Notes: generated by a model from the letters alone, not told the origin. DNA of 64,000 nucleotides from Labrys miyagiensis (GCF_030160835.1 NZ_BSPC01000032.1:55015-119014); one strand, 5' to 3'. Counted from the stretch's first letter, positions 1-9,390 are shown. Numbers and translations: made by a program.

Positions 1-1
1 G

Positions 2-1174
2 CAGCCGCCACCGGTGCTGGCGACGGATGTGCTCTCCCGCTTCGTCACCGCAGTGGCGACCCAGCGCGATCCCGCCGCGGCGCAGCAGCTCGGCTGGTAT
101 TCGCATTTCTACCGGCAGGACGAGACGGCGGCTCGCTGGTTCGCGGCTGCTCTCAGCTGGAATCCGGACGATGAACCTTCGGCCTTCGGATTGGCCATCG
201 CCAACCTGGCCATGAACAGGCGCGATGCGGCGCGCAGCGTCGTGAATGCCTGGGGCCAGCGCTCGCTTCGCATCCGGGCGCTCGTCGACCCAGCCGCCGC
301 GCGGGAATTGGCACGCACGGGTATGCAGGCGGTGCCACCCCAGCAGACATTCCAGGCCCCGCAGACGTTCCAAGCCCCGCAAACTTTCCCGACCCCGCAG
401 GCGGTCCAGAGTCCGACCCAGCAGGTCATGCCGGTTGCGCCCGCAGCTACGGCCCCGACGCCGCAGAGCCCCACTCCTCTGCCCCAGGCCGCACCCATGC
501 CAGCACCGGCGCCCCAGGCAGCGATGCAGGCCCCGTTGCCCGCCCCTGTCCAGCCCACCCCTGTCCAATCCGTTATGGACCAGCCGGTGGCGATGGCGGA
601 GCCGCAGGCCGAGGCGCCGGCTCCGCGCAACGCCTCCCGGCGTCCGCGGCGCGGCGGCCCTGCCTCTGCTGCCGTCCCCTCTCCGGGTCGCGGCGGCTGC
701 CCTGGTGGTCTCGCGGGCGGCTGGTGCCTGATGAAGCTCGATCGCCCCTCCGAAGCCGTGATCGCCTTCCAGGGCGCGCTGTCCGGGGGCTCGGCACAAA
801 GCCGGCAGGATGCGGCCTATGGCTTGTCGCTGGCCTATCTCCGGCTGGGCCTGACCTCCCAGGCTGCGACCGCCTCCACGCAGGCGCCCCTGCAGGCGGG
901 ACGGGCGCGTGACCTCAATCTCTCCATCCTCACGCAGCGCATCCTCGCCGATTACCAGGCAGGCCACTATGCGCAGGTTCTGATCGGGCTCGACACCCGG
1001 GCCACGCTGGCACCCGAGCAGACCGATCTCCTGTTGCTGCGTGGCTGGTCCTACTACCACCTCCAGCGTCTCACGGAAGCGCGACGGGTGTTCGAGACCC
1101 TCGCGGCGGCCGGCAACCAGGACGCGGCTGGAGGCCTGCAAGCGGTCAGGGAGGCGACCCACAGCCGCTACTGA
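2..1174 (+). CDS. TPR-repeat protein, 5' end outside window
   Basis: The reading frame is open to the left edge, so the gene probably starts upstream; the first in-window start codon is a GTG at 14. The visible 386 residues have an alpha-helical TPR-like N-terminal part (about residues 20-90), a long Pro/Gln/Ala-rich linker (about 105-210) with repeated QTFQAPQTF-type units, and a second TPR-like block at the C-terminus (WCLMKLDRPSEAVIAFQGAL, then LLLRGWSYYHLQRLTEARRVF). This fits a tetratricopeptide scaffold, possibly of an envelope or polysaccharide system, but no partner is visible. The stretch around residues 210-235 (Arg/Gly/Pro-rich) reads poorly and could hide compensating frameshifts. 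The exact role is unknown. Confidence 0.7.
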   Translation, partial: QPPPVLATDVLSRFVTAVATQRDPAAAQQLGWYSHFYRQDETAARWFAAALSWNPDDEPSAFGLAIANLAMNRRDAARSVVNAWGQRSLRIRALVDPAAARELARTGMQAVPPQQTFQAPQTFQAPQTFPTPQAVQSPTQQVMPVAPAATAPTPQSPTPLPQAAPMPAPAPQAAMQAPLPAPVQPTPVQSVMDQPVAMAEPQAEAPAPRNASRRPRRGGPASAAVPSPGRGGCPGGLAGGWCLMKLDRPSEAVIAFQGALSGGSAQSRQDAAYGLSLAYLRLGLTSQAATASTQAPLQAGRARDLNLSILTQRILADYQAGHYAQVLIGLDTRATLAPEQTDLLLLRGWSYYHLQRLTEARRVFETLAAAGNQDAAGGLQAVREATHSRY

Positions 1175-1181
1175 CAAAAAT

Positions 1182-1306
1182 GGCGCCTCCGCCGAGAGCG
1201 TTTTGCGATTTGACGGAATCGGTAAGAATCGCAAAGACGCGTTAAAACAAAGAGTTAGAGCAATGGGCGTTTGCGTGTAAACACGCTTTGCTCTAGCGGA
1301 GGCGCC
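1182..1306. repeat. Rhizobiales-type intergenic repeat inside an 11-bp inverted repeat
   Basis: Perfect arms GGCGCCTCCGC (1182-1192) and GCGGAGGCGCC (1296-1306) enclose a block starting GAGAGCGTTTTGCGATTTG and ending with TTTGCTCTA. Such GAGCGTTTTGCG...GCTCTA blocks recur between genes in many Rhizobiales. Here it sits between convergent genes, so it may also serve as a terminator. Confidence 0.6.
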
Positions 1307-1310
1307 TCTC

Positions 1311-1847
1311 TTACGAGACCAGCTCGCTATCCCAATAGAGATAGTCGACCCAGCTCTCATGCAGGTAGTTGTGCGGGTAGCGCCGGCTCGCCTCGAGCAG
1401 ATCCCAGGGCGAGGGCCGGGCCGGCTTGCGGATCGGCCTCATGTCCATTCTATCCGCCTTCTGCGCGTTGCAATCGCCGCAGGCCGCGACGATGTTCTCC
1501 CACGAGGTCGCCCCACCCTTGGAGCGCGGGATCACGTGCTCGAACTGCAGGTCGCGGGCCTGGAAGCCCTCGCCGCAATATTGGCAGCTGAACTCGTCGC
1601 GCAGGAACAGGTTGAACCGGGTGAACGGCACCGTGCGGTCGACCTTCTGGTAATCGCGCAGGGCGACCACCGAAGGCAGGCGCATCGTCGTCGAGGGACT
1701 GCGAACCACGGCATCATATTCCGCCACCACGCTTACGCGGTCGAGAAACACGGCACGCAGCGCATCCTGCCAGGACAGGAGCGACAACGGAAAATATCTC
1801 AGGGGCCGAAAATCGGCGTTCAAGATGAGCGCAGGATGCGATGACAT
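1311..1847 (-). CDS. HNH endonuclease family protein
   Basis: 178 residues with a clear HNH nuclease core: zinc-ribbon cysteines C88-x2-C91, the catalytic region EHVIPRSKGG with H104, N118 in the WENIV segment, and a second pair C123-x2-C126. The N-terminus (ALILNADFRPLRYFPLSLLS) matches the usual start of the free-standing chromosomal HNH proteins common in alphaproteobacteria. These nick or cut DNA in the family, but the cellular role of this subgroup is not established. The protein is complete and single, converging with the TPR gene across the repeat element. Confidence 0.88.
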   Translation of the reverse strand: MSSHPALILNADFRPLRYFPLSLLSWQDALRAVFLDRVSVVAEYDAVVRSPSTTMRLPSVVALRDYQKVDRTVPFTRFNLFLRDEFSCQYCGEGFQARDLQFEHVIPRSKGGATSWENIVAACGDCNAQKADRMDMRPIRKPARPSPWDLLEASRRYPHNYLHESWVDYLYWDSELVS

Positions 1848-2755
1848 GACGACCTCAATGACTCAACACTTTACTCCTGGGGTGACGGCGGGTTGGAGGA
1901 ATGGGATGACCGGTTGCCCGGCCGGCGGATAGGCTTTGGTTCGGCTTTCGCTGTCAGGCCTCCGGCCAGCCCCGTTGGCTGGTCTAGCTGGACGGTTGTC
2001 CGGCAACGAAAAAACAGGAAGATGACAAGAGAATGTGCGGCGCGTGGCCAGATACGGGCGTGACGAGGCGCGCGATCGGGCGCACGACGAAAACTGATCT
2101 GGATGATACGGGCGTACAAACCCTCCTGCCATCAAGGCGGAGGGGACTGCCCTGCCGCCGGATTATATGGTGTGTTGACTGAACACCGCTTTTCCGGCGG
2201 CTTCATTCAACGTTGACAGCGTATCCCTGCCGCAACCCTCATGCATCACGCCGCCGCGGACGCGCGATTCCAGGCACGGCGCAAAGGCCGGTAGAATGCG
2301 GGCGTCATAAGCAAACGCAAAAGGGGCGACGAGGATCTGCAACATGGTTTCCTGGCTCGGGAAGGGAAGAGCCCTTCCTGATGACTAGGCTTATGGCTCT
2401 CGATACGCGCAAAAATCAAGCCAGAAACGGCGATCCCCCTTCCGAAAAGTCAACTTTTTCGACGCTATTGAGTAATTCAAATCTCGGTTCGAGATGGCCG
2501 GATAATCTATTATCTTATAATATAAGATCGGCCGCCGGCAGTGCACCTTCCTCAGCGATGAGAATTATTGCTTCCATCGCGATTGTCTCGCCGCGCATTG
2601 CAAGGCCGCGGCGTGGCTAGCCGGGCCGGTGGGGCGGCCAAAGGCATCGCCACGGTAAACCCCCTCCCCCGAATCGCCGCACTTGCCTATCCCCTCCCTC
2701 ACGCATGATGGTGCATGCCCCTTCGGCGCCGATCATGCCCAGCGGGGAAACAGCC
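1848..2755. other. Long non-coding stretch
   Basis: About 900 bases without a convincing gene. It contains an A+T-rich patch near 2440-2530 with a 17-base near-palindrome (ATCTTATA, A, TATAAGAT at 2512-2528) and a TATAAT-like box inside it. This might be a promoter or protein-binding site for the oxidase gene, but the distance is more than 200 bases. A reading frame covering 2213-2620 has composition unlike a real protein. Confidence 0.4.
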
Positions 2756-4420
2756 ATGCCCAACGACGAAAGCGATGCCATCAGCGCCTTCGGGCCGGAT
2801 TTTCCGTTTGCCTATGACGATTGGCTGGCCCATCCCGCCGGGCTCGGTGCGGTGCCGGCCGAGAAGCATGGCGCGCGCGTTGCCATTATCGGCGCCGGGG
2901 CGGCCGGGCTGGTGGCGGGCTATGAGCTGATGCGGCTCGGCCTCAGGCCGGTGCTCTACGAATCGGCCCGGCTCGGCGGGCGACTGCGCTCGCAGCGCTT
3001 CGAGGGCACGGAGGGCATCGTGGCCGAGCTCGGCGGCATGCGCTTTCCGGTGTCCTCGCGCGGCTTTTATCATTATGTCGACCTGCTCGGCCTGGAAACG
3101 CGGCCCTTTCCCAATCCACTCACACCGGCCGCCGGCTCTACGGTGATCGATCTCGAGGGCGAGACCCTCTACGCCCGCACGCTGGACGACCTGCCGCCGC
3201 TCTACCGGGAGGTCGCCGCCGCCTATCACCAGGCCCTGGAGGACGGCGCTCAGTTCTCCGCCCTGCAAGCGGCGATGCGGGCGCGCGACGCCCAGCGCAT
3301 CAAGGCGATCTGGGATCCGATCGTCCAGGCGTGGGACGAGCGCACCTTCTATGATTTCGTGGTGTCCTCGCAGGCTTTCCGCAAGCTCTCCTTCCGCCAT
3401 CGCGAGGTGTTCGGGCAGGTGGGCTTCGGCACCGGCGGCTGGGATTCCGATTTCCCCAATTCGATGCTTGAGATTCTCCGGGTCAATCTCGGCGGCTTCG
3501 ACGATGAGCAGCGCTATGTGGTCGGCGGCGTCGAGCAGGTCGCCCAGGGCATCTGGCGACAAGCGCCAGAGAAGCTGACGTATTGGCCCGCCGGCACCAC
3601 GCTGGCCGGGCTCAATGCCGGTGCCACCAGGGGCCGGGCGCAGGCGATCGCCCATAACGGCAAGGGCGGCTTTGCGGTGATGGACCAGTGGGGGAACCGC
3701 GACGACTATGAAGCCGTGGTCGTCACCTGCCAGAGCCATCTGCTCACCACCTCGATCGACGCCGAGGAGAGCCTGTTCGATCAGAAGCTCTGGATGGCGC
3801 TCGACCGCACGCGCTACATGCAGGCCGCCAAGACCTTCGTGATGGTCGACCGTCCCTTCTGGAAGGACAAGGATCCGGATACCGGCCGCGACCGGATGTC
3901 GATGACGCTAACCGACCGCATCACGCGGGGCACCTATCTGTTCGACAATGGCGACGACAGGCCGGGCGTGATCTGCCTGTCCTATTCCTGGATGACCGAC
4001 GCGCTGAAGGTGCTGCCACTGCCGGCCGAGCGGCGGGTGGAGCTCGCCCTCTCGGCCTTGTCGAAGATCTATCCGGGGCTGGACATCGCCGGCCACATCA
4101 TCGGAAGCCCGATCTGCGTAAGCTGGGAGGCGGACGAGAATTTCCTCGGCGCCTTCAAGGGCGCGCTGCCGGGGCATTACCGCTACAACCACCGCATGTA
4201 CGGCCATTTCATGCAGGCCGACCTGCCGGAAAGCCAGCGTGGTATCTTCATGGCCGGTGACGGCGTGAGCTGGACGCCGGCCTGGGTAGAGGGCGCGGTG
4301 CAGACCGCGCTCAACGCGGTATGGGGCGTGATGACCCATCTCGGCGGACGCTCGCCCGACGGCAATCCCGGTCCAGGTGACCTCTATCCCGCGCTGAAGC
4401 CGGTCGATCTGGTGGATTGA
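2756..4420 (+). CDS. Flavin monoamine oxidase / tryptophan 2-monooxygenase-like protein
   Basis: A FAD-dependent amine oxidase. The dinucleotide-binding motif VAIIGAGAAGLVAGYEL lies about 43-59 residues from the chosen start, followed by the usual YESARLGGRLRS segment. The C-terminal FAD contact region GIFMAGDGVSWTPAWVEGA is typical of L-amino-acid/tryptophan monooxygenases. Such enzymes oxidise an amino acid to an imine or, in IaaM, to the amide. About 554 residues is the usual size for this group. I prefer ATG 2756, after an AGCGGGGAA stretch, over ATG 2705, but either is possible. An exporter gene follows 3 codons later only if a weak TTG is used; more likely there is a 230-base gap. The true substrate cannot be read from the sequence. 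Confidence 0.8.
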   Translation: MPNDESDAISAFGPDFPFAYDDWLAHPAGLGAVPAEKHGARVAIIGAGAAGLVAGYELMRLGLRPVLYESARLGGRLRSQRFEGTEGIVAELGGMRFPVSSRGFYHYVDLLGLETRPFPNPLTPAAGSTVIDLEGETLYARTLDDLPPLYREVAAAYHQALEDGAQFSALQAAMRARDAQRIKAIWDPIVQAWDERTFYDFVVSSQAFRKLSFRHREVFGQVGFGTGGWDSDFPNSMLEILRVNLGGFDDEQRYVVGGVEQVAQGIWRQAPEKLTYWPAGTTLAGLNAGATRGRAQAIAHNGKGGFAVMDQWGNRDDYEAVVVTCQSHLLTTSIDAEESLFDQKLWMALDRTRYMQAAKTFVMVDRPFWKDKDPDTGRDRMSMTLTDRITRGTYLFDNGDDRPGVICLSYSWMTDALKVLPLPAERRVELALSALSKIYPGLDIAGHIIGSPICVSWEADENFLGAFKGALPGHYRYNHRMYGHFMQADLPESQRGIFMAGDGVSWTPAWVEGAVQTALNAVWGVMTHLGGRSPDGNPGPGDLYPALKPVDLVD

Positions 4421-4647
4421 GCGGGAAGCGCTGCGGGCGTCTTTATGTTTCAGCTTTTGCGGAAGGGTGTGCGGTGCTGACCTGCCCGTCAGTCACTTCC
4501 CAATTTTTTGTCTGCCACCCTAATTTCGCCATTTCCTCAGGCCAAAAGCGGGCCTATAACGATTTATCCATCCTTCCCGAACTAGAATCGGACCGTTTCC
4601 TTCAAGGCCTGCCGCTTGGGCAGGTCGCTGCACGAATTGTCATTTCC

Positions 4648-6105
4648 ATGTCGGAGTTAGCCTTCGGTGCCATGCCTCAGATGGCTCGGCCCAATTTCAG
4701 AACAACCGCGCTGATCATTGCCAGCGCCATGTTCATGGAGCAGCTAGACGCCACGGTCCTGGCGACCGCGCTGCCCACCATGGCAAAATCCTTTCAGGTC
4801 TCGCCGGCGCATATGAGCATTGCGCTGACCTCCTATCTCCTCAGCCTCGCCGTGCTCATCCCCGCCAGCGGCAAGATTGCGGACCGTTATGGCGCGCGCA
4901 CGGTGTTTGCCTCGTCCGTCGTCATCTTCATGCTCGGCTCGATCCTCTGCGCCCTGGCGCCGAGCCTCTCGATGCTGGTGGCGGCGCGCGTGCTGCAGGG
5001 CGCAGGCGGGGCGATGATGGTGCCGGTGGGGCGCCTCATCCTGCTGCGCACGGTGGACAAGCGCGACCTCGTCTCCGCCATGAGCTGGTTGCTGGTGCCG
5101 GCCCTGATCGGCCCGATCCTCGGGCCGCCGGTGGGCGGCTTCATCGTCAGCTATTTCGACTGGCGCTGGATCTTCTACATCAACATCCCGATTGGCTTCA
5201 TCGGCCTGATCTTCATCCAGCTCTTCATCCCCAACACCAAAGAGGGCCGGCGCGAGCGCTTCGACATGGCCGGCTTCGTGCTCTCGGGCCTGTCGCTCGC
5301 CTGCCTCCTGTTCGGCTTCGAGATGACCAGCCGCGGCACGCTGGAGGAAGCGCCGATGGCGGTGGCGCTGCTCCTCATCGGCGTTGTGAGCGGGGCTGGT
5401 TATATCGTCTATGCTCGCCGACCGCACCGGTTTGAGCCGATCCTCGACCTCACGCTCATGCGGATCCGGAGCTTCCGCATCTCGGTGGTGGCGGGCTCGC
5501 TCTCCCGCATCACCCAGGGTGCACAGCCCTTCCTGCTGCCGCTGATGCTGCAGATCGGCTTCGGCCTGTCGCCGGTGGCGAGCGGGCTGATGACCTTCGC
5601 GACCGCCTGCGGCTCGATGCTGATGAAGGCCGCCGCCAGGCCCATCCTGAAGCGCTGGGGCTTTCGCGCCACGCTGATCTGGAATTCGGTGTTCTCCAGC
5701 CTGCTCTATGCCACTTGCGCCCTGTTCCGGCCGGATTGGCCGCATTGGGGCATCTTCGTGGTGCTGATGGTCTGCGGCTTCTCGATGTCGCTGCAGTTCA
5801 CCGCCTACAACACCATCGCCTATGACGACATCCCGCCGAACCGCACCTCGTCGGCCAATAGCTTCTACACCACCTTCCAGCAACTGATGCTCTCCTTCGG
5901 TATCTGCACCGGCGCGCTGGTACTCACGGGCTCGCGCCTCGCCTTCGGCCATGCCGGCACCACGCTCGCCGATTTCTCGGTGGCGTTCCTGGTGGTGACG
6001 GCGGTCTCGCTGCTGGCGGCACCCGTCTCGGCCAGGCTGCCACAGGGGGCAGGGGATGCGATGAGCGGGCATCGGGCGCGGCGCGAGGCGACGGGAGAGG
6101 CGTAG
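4648..6105 (+). CDS. MFS drug exporter, DHA2 (14-helix) type
   Basis: An integral membrane proton-coupled exporter. The family motifs are clear: LDATVLATALPTMAKSF in the first helix, GKIADRYGARTVF (MFS motif A), ARVLQGAGGAMMVPVGR (motif B) and LGPPVGGFIVSYFDWRWIF (motif C region) followed by NIPIG. These place it in the DHA2/EmrB-like drug:H+ antiporter group, with about 14 membrane segments. The start is uncertain: ATG 4648 and ATG 4672 are both reasonable, while the frame open back to 4417 has no hydrophobic or conserved content. Its substrate is unknown. It may be co-expressed with the amine oxidase upstream. Confidence 0.85.
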   Translation: MSELAFGAMPQMARPNFRTTALIIASAMFMEQLDATVLATALPTMAKSFQVSPAHMSIALTSYLLSLAVLIPASGKIADRYGARTVFASSVVIFMLGSILCALAPSLSMLVAARVLQGAGGAMMVPVGRLILLRTVDKRDLVSAMSWLLVPALIGPILGPPVGGFIVSYFDWRWIFYINIPIGFIGLIFIQLFIPNTKEGRRERFDMAGFVLSGLSLACLLFGFEMTSRGTLEEAPMAVALLLIGVVSGAGYIVYARRPHRFEPILDLTLMRIRSFRISVVAGSLSRITQGAQPFLLPLMLQIGFGLSPVASGLMTFATACGSMLMKAAARPILKRWGFRATLIWNSVFSSLLYATCALFRPDWPHWGIFVVLMVCGFSMSLQFTAYNTIAYDDIPPNRTSSANSFYTTFQQLMLSFGICTGALVLTGSRLAFGHAGTTLADFSVAFLVVTAVSLLAAPVSARLPQGAGDAMSGHRARREATGEA

Positions 6106-6133
6106 GACCGCTTGTCAACGGGCGCTTTTGGTG

Positions 6134-6153
6134 TGCCGGTCTTCAGACCGGCA
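6134..6153. terminator. Hairpin between convergent genes
   Basis: TGCCGGTCT, a two-base loop TC, then AGACCGGCA: nine-base perfect arms just after the exporter gene and before the end of the minus-strand oxygenase gene. It has no T-run, so it is a possible terminator or REP-like hairpin. Confidence 0.45.
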
Positions 6154-6197
6154 TGGAAACGAGACAACGGCGGAAAAAGCGCCAGCCCCTCCTCCCC

Positions 6198-7094
6198 TCA
6201 CCCCCGCCGATACGGCTCCAACTCCCTCCACCCCAGCAGCGCCGTCAGCTTCTCGCCGTCACTGGCGCGGCGGAACAGGCCGGGTGCCATCCACGGCGCG
6301 TGGCCGTCGACATTCGGCGCGCCGCGGCCCGCTCGCACATCTTCGATCCAGAGCGTGCGCGTCTCCAGCGAGATGCGCGTCAGGCCGGTGGTGTTGCCGA
6401 CGCCGGCATGGGCATGGGCGGAGGAGAAGGCGATGACCTCGCCGGGCTCGATCACCACCGGTTCCACCCGGCCGACATCGACAGCCTCGGCGAGATGTGG
6501 AATGGCGTCGTCGGCGCCCAGCGAATGGCGCCCTTCCGTCCTGGCACGCGCCAGCAGGGCCTCGAGGTCGAAGCTTGCGCTGGTGTTGGGCACGGCCTGC
6601 GTCCACAGGTCCGGATAGAGCGCGAAAGTGCGCCCTTCGGTGATCGGATAGACCGGCGTCCACCAATTGGTCTGGGCGTACAGGTTGGAGCCCCAGGTGT
6701 CACGATGGAAGGCGACGGTCGAGGTGTTGCGCGAGCGCGGCAGCCCGGCGGCGGGATCCTGATGCGGCTGGAAGCGCAGATGCAGGCGGTCGCGTACGAG
6801 CAGCGTGGGGTCGAGCCCGGCAGCCTCGAACACCCCGGCCCACAGCCGCTTCACCGTATCGGAGCGCGCGAAGTTCTTCTCGATCTCGGCGAAGACTTCG
6901 ACCTGCCTGTCGTGTGGGAGATGGCGGTGGATCTCCACGGGCGCATGCGGCGCGAAGACCTCCTCCAGCATGCCGCGCGTAAAGGCCACCAGATCGCGCA
7001 TCGGCGCGAGATCCGCAAAGCGGGCCACCTTGCCCTGGTAGATCCGGTCATGGAAATCGCGCGGGGAGACCGGCACGGCAGGGGACGAATACAT
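6198..7094 (-). CDS. 2OG-Fe(II)/phytanoyl-CoA dioxygenase-like protein
   Basis: 298 residues. The HxD iron-binding pair is in FHRDTWGSN (H130, D132), and the distal part AHAHAGVGNTTGLTRISLETR supplies the third histidine (H227 or H229) and an arginine (R240) suited to binding 2-oxoglutarate. The double-stranded beta-helix context (EPGEVIAFSSAHAHAG) agrees. This is the arrangement of non-haem iron dioxygenases that hydroxylate or otherwise oxidise small molecules. No neighbouring gene identifies the substrate. Complete, single gene. Confidence 0.68.
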   Translation of the reverse strand: MYSSPAVPVSPRDFHDRIYQGKVARFADLAPMRDLVAFTRGMLEEVFAPHAPVEIHRHLPHDRQVEVFAEIEKNFARSDTVKRLWAGVFEAAGLDPTLLVRDRLHLRFQPHQDPAAGLPRSRNTSTVAFHRDTWGSNLYAQTNWWTPVYPITEGRTFALYPDLWTQAVPNTSASFDLEALLARARTEGRHSLGADDAIPHLAEAVDVGRVEPVVIEPGEVIAFSSAHAHAGVGNTTGLTRISLETRTLWIEDVRAGRGAPNVDGHAPWMAPGLFRRASDGEKLTALLGWRELEPYRRG

Positions 7095-7187
7095 GAGTCG
7101 GACCAGCCTGAAACGCAGGACGAAAAGATCGCGCGAGCCTATGAGCCCAGACTAAAATTCGCAACACAGTGGAAGGAGTCGCAGATT

Positions 7188-7266
7188 TTGTCCTGCCCGG
7201 GCTTGACCCGGGCATCCAGCCGTCGCGCCTCCCTGGATCGCCGGGACAAGCCCGGCGATGACAAGA
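7188..7266. repeat. Paired palindrome intergenic repeat
   Basis: Two palindromes, GCCCGGGCTTGACCCGGGC (within 7194-7214) and CGCCGGGACAAGCCCGGCG (within 7238-7258), are joined by ATCCAG...CTGGAT arms. This composite form is a very common extragenic element in Rhizobiales and lies here between convergent-side gene ends. Confidence 0.7.
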
Positions 7267-7301
7267 AGTCGAGGTTCTCATAACTTCTCGATCGAGTCTG
7301 G

Positions 7302-7721
7302 TCAGCTTCGTCCCGCCAGTTGAACCCGCGCGGGCGGCGTCTCGTCCGGCTGGACAAGGCGCCCCTCCTCCGCCTTGTTGATATATTGGCTTGCGACCAG
7401 CACGCCCTTGATCGGCCGGAGGATGGGGATGCAGGAAAGCAGCAGGAAGGGCAATGTGGTGACGAAATGCACCCAGAGCGGAGGGTCGTAGCTCAGCTCG
7501 ATCCACATGCCGAAGCCGGTGGCCGGGAAGGCCATGGTCATCATCACGAAGAAGGCCGGGCCGTCGGCCGGATCGGCGAAGGAATAGTCGAGCCCGCAGG
7601 CATTGCATTTCGGCGCGAGCTTGAGAAATCCGTTGAAGAGCTTGCCGCGGCCACAACGGGGACAGCGGCCGCGAATGCCGACGCGCCAGATGGATTGTTC
7701 GGCTGCTGATTGTTCGGTCAT
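7302..7721 (-). CDS. DUF983 family membrane protein
   Basis: About 139 residues from ATG 7721. The N-terminus GRCPRCGRGKLFNGFLKLAP followed by CNACGLDYSF gives two CxxC pairs, probably binding zinc. Two hydrophobic segments follow (PAFFVMMTMAFPATGFGMWI and LWVHFVTTLPFLLLSCIPIL). This is the standard layout of DUF983, a small inner-membrane family of unknown function that is widespread in alphaproteobacteria. It is transcribed away from the MocR regulator gene, with an inverted repeat in the shared upstream region. Confidence 0.85.
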   Translation of the reverse strand: MTEQSAAEQSIWRVGIRGRCPRCGRGKLFNGFLKLAPKCNACGLDYSFADPADGPAFFVMMTMAFPATGFGMWIELSYDPPLWVHFVTTLPFLLLSCIPILRPIKGVLVASQYINKAEEGRLVQPDETPPARVQLAGRS

Positions 7722-7752
7722 GGCGAGGCTCCCTTGCCCTGCACGCGTCAAA

Positions 7753-7881
7753 TGTATGGATTGATATTCCATACAAATACCACTATCTTGCATTGAGATT
7801 CGTTTGTTGGTGTCAGAAACGGCTTGATTGCCCGCCGACCGCCACCAATCGATGCCACTTATGTATTATTGTAGGCATACA
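7753..7881. promoter_or_regulatory. Divergent promoter region with two TGTAT...ATACA inverted repeats
   Basis: TGTATGGA (7753-7760) and TCCATACA (7768-7775) form a perfect 8-bp inverted repeat with a 7-base spacer. A second, shorter TGTAT (7862-7866) / ATACA (7877-7881) pair abuts the regulator start codon. Two copies of the same half-site between a MocR regulator and its divergent neighbour suggest operators for autoregulation and control of the DUF983 gene. That role is inferred. Confidence 0.5.
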
Positions 7882-7882
7882 A

Positions 7883-9307
7883 ATGCAAGACAATTCTGTT
7901 GCGGCATTCTGGCTGCCCTCTGCCCTCGCCCGCGACGCACCGAAATATCTCGCCATCGCGCAGGCATTGTCCGCGGACATAAAGGCCGGCCGTCTCGCGC
8001 CCGGCACGCAGTTGCCGCCGCAGCGCCAGCTCGCCAAGGCGCTCGGCGTCGACCTCACCACGGTGACGCGCGCCTTCAACGAGATTCGCCGCGAGGGCCT
8101 GGTGGAGGGCAACACCAAGCGCGGCACCTTCGTCAGCGCCCCGAGAGCGCCGCGCCATGAACCTCCGGCGCGCTATGAGCCGCCAGGCCCCGACGCCTCG
8201 CCCCTCATCGATCTCAGCATGAACATGCCGCCCCAGCCAGCAGACGCTCTGCTGCGCGAGGCCATCCGCGACGGTATCGGCACCGTGCTGGCCTCCCCGC
8301 ATGCCCTGCTGCAGCTGCATTACCAGGACAATGCCGGCGCCCCGGCCGACAGGGCCGCCGGCGCACTCTTCCTCGAGCCACGTCTCGGCCTCGTCGATCT
8401 CAATCGGCTGGTCGTTACCTCGGGGTCGCAGGCGGCCCTGTTCGCGGTGGTCTCCACCCTGATGGCGCCCGGCGCCGTGCTGGCGGCCCCGACGGTGACC
8501 TATCCCGGCCTGCGCTCGGTCGCCGCGCGCTGCGGCGTGCGCCTGGTGCCGGTGGCTGCGGACGAGGACGGGCTGATCCCCGACGAGTTCGAACGCCTGT
8601 GCCGGATCGTACCGCCCGCGGCACTTTATTGCGTGCCGACGCTCGACAATCCCACCACGGCAACCCTGCCCCGCGAGCGCCGCGAGGCCCTCGCCGCCAT
8701 CGTCAGGCGCTACGACGTCGCCCTCATCGAGGACGATGCCTATGGCGCCCTGCCCGAGGCGGCGCCGGCGCCGATTGCCGCGATCGCGCCCGAGCGCACC
8801 TGGCACATCGCCACCCTCTCGAAATGCGCCACGCCGGCCCTGCGCCTCGCTTATGTCATGGCTCCGAGCCTGGCCGGCGCCCTGCAGGTAACGGCGCAGA
8901 CCCGCGTCACCAATTTGATGGCGCCGCCCTTGATGGCCGGCCTCGCCTCCATCTGGATCAAGGACGGTACCATGGCGCGGCTCACCGCCTCGATCCGCCG
9001 CGAGAACCGGGCACGCCAGGCCATCGCCGCCGAAGCCTTGCGCGGCTTCAGTTTTCGCGCCGATCCCAACGCCCACCATCTCTGGCTCAGCCTGCCCAGG
9101 GCCTGGGCCGAGGCCGATTTCAGTGCCGACGCCCGCAAGGCGGGCCTTGCCATCGTCGGCAGCGAAGCCTTCGCCGTGGCCGCGCCGCCGCCGGCCCTGC
9201 GCATCTCCCTCGGCGCCGCCCCCAGCCAGGAAGCTCTGCGCCAGGGCCTCAACACCCTCGCCGCCATCCTCTCGGTGCCACCGCGCGGGGTGCCGGCGAT
9301 CGTTTGA
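7883..9307 (+). CDS. MocR-type PLP-dependent GntR regulator
   Basis: About 474 residues from ATG 7883. The N-terminal winged helix (LSADIKAGRLAPGTQLPPQR, then LAKALGVDLTTVTRAFNEIR) is a GntR DNA-binding domain. The rest is an aminotransferase fold: TSGSQAALFAVV for cofactor phosphate contact, DNPTTATLP, and the lysine in TLSKCATPALRLAYV that would bind PLP. MocR proteins sense amino-acid or vitamin B6-related ligands and usually control a divergent gene. There is no Shine-Dalgarno before ATG 7883, so translation may be leaderless. The likely operators lie directly upstream. Confidence 0.88.
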   Translation: MQDNSVAAFWLPSALARDAPKYLAIAQALSADIKAGRLAPGTQLPPQRQLAKALGVDLTTVTRAFNEIRREGLVEGNTKRGTFVSAPRAPRHEPPARYEPPGPDASPLIDLSMNMPPQPADALLREAIRDGIGTVLASPHALLQLHYQDNAGAPADRAAGALFLEPRLGLVDLNRLVVTSGSQAALFAVVSTLMAPGAVLAAPTVTYPGLRSVAARCGVRLVPVAADEDGLIPDEFERLCRIVPPAALYCVPTLDNPTTATLPRERREALAAIVRRYDVALIEDDAYGALPEAAPAPIAAIAPERTWHIATLSKCATPALRLAYVMAPSLAGALQVTAQTRVTNLMAPPLMAGLASIWIKDGTMARLTASIRRENRARQAIAAEALRGFSFRADPNAHHLWLSLPRAWAEADFSADARKAGLAIVGSEAFAVAAPPPALRISLGAAPSQEALRQGLNTLAAILSVPPRGVPAIV

Positions 9308-9390
9308 AAGAGTCTCACGTCGGCGTATCGATATCAGGAAAGCAGCGAATATCTATTTCGCAAGCATGACCGCCAGCCTACAATCCTCCC

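Noticed and set aside
2213-2620. 135-codon plus-strand frame in the 1.8-2.7 kb gap
   Set aside because: Arg/Ser/Pro-rich, no domains, no ribosome site; judged non-coding.
4417-4647. Extended N-terminus of the MFS exporter from TTG 4417
   Set aside because: The extension overlaps the oxidase stop, lacks hydrophobic or conserved content and starts with TTG without a ribosome site.
4744-6072. 442-codon minus-strand frame opposite the MFS exporter gene
   Set aside because: Charged, repetitive composition; the plus strand has clear MFS motifs.
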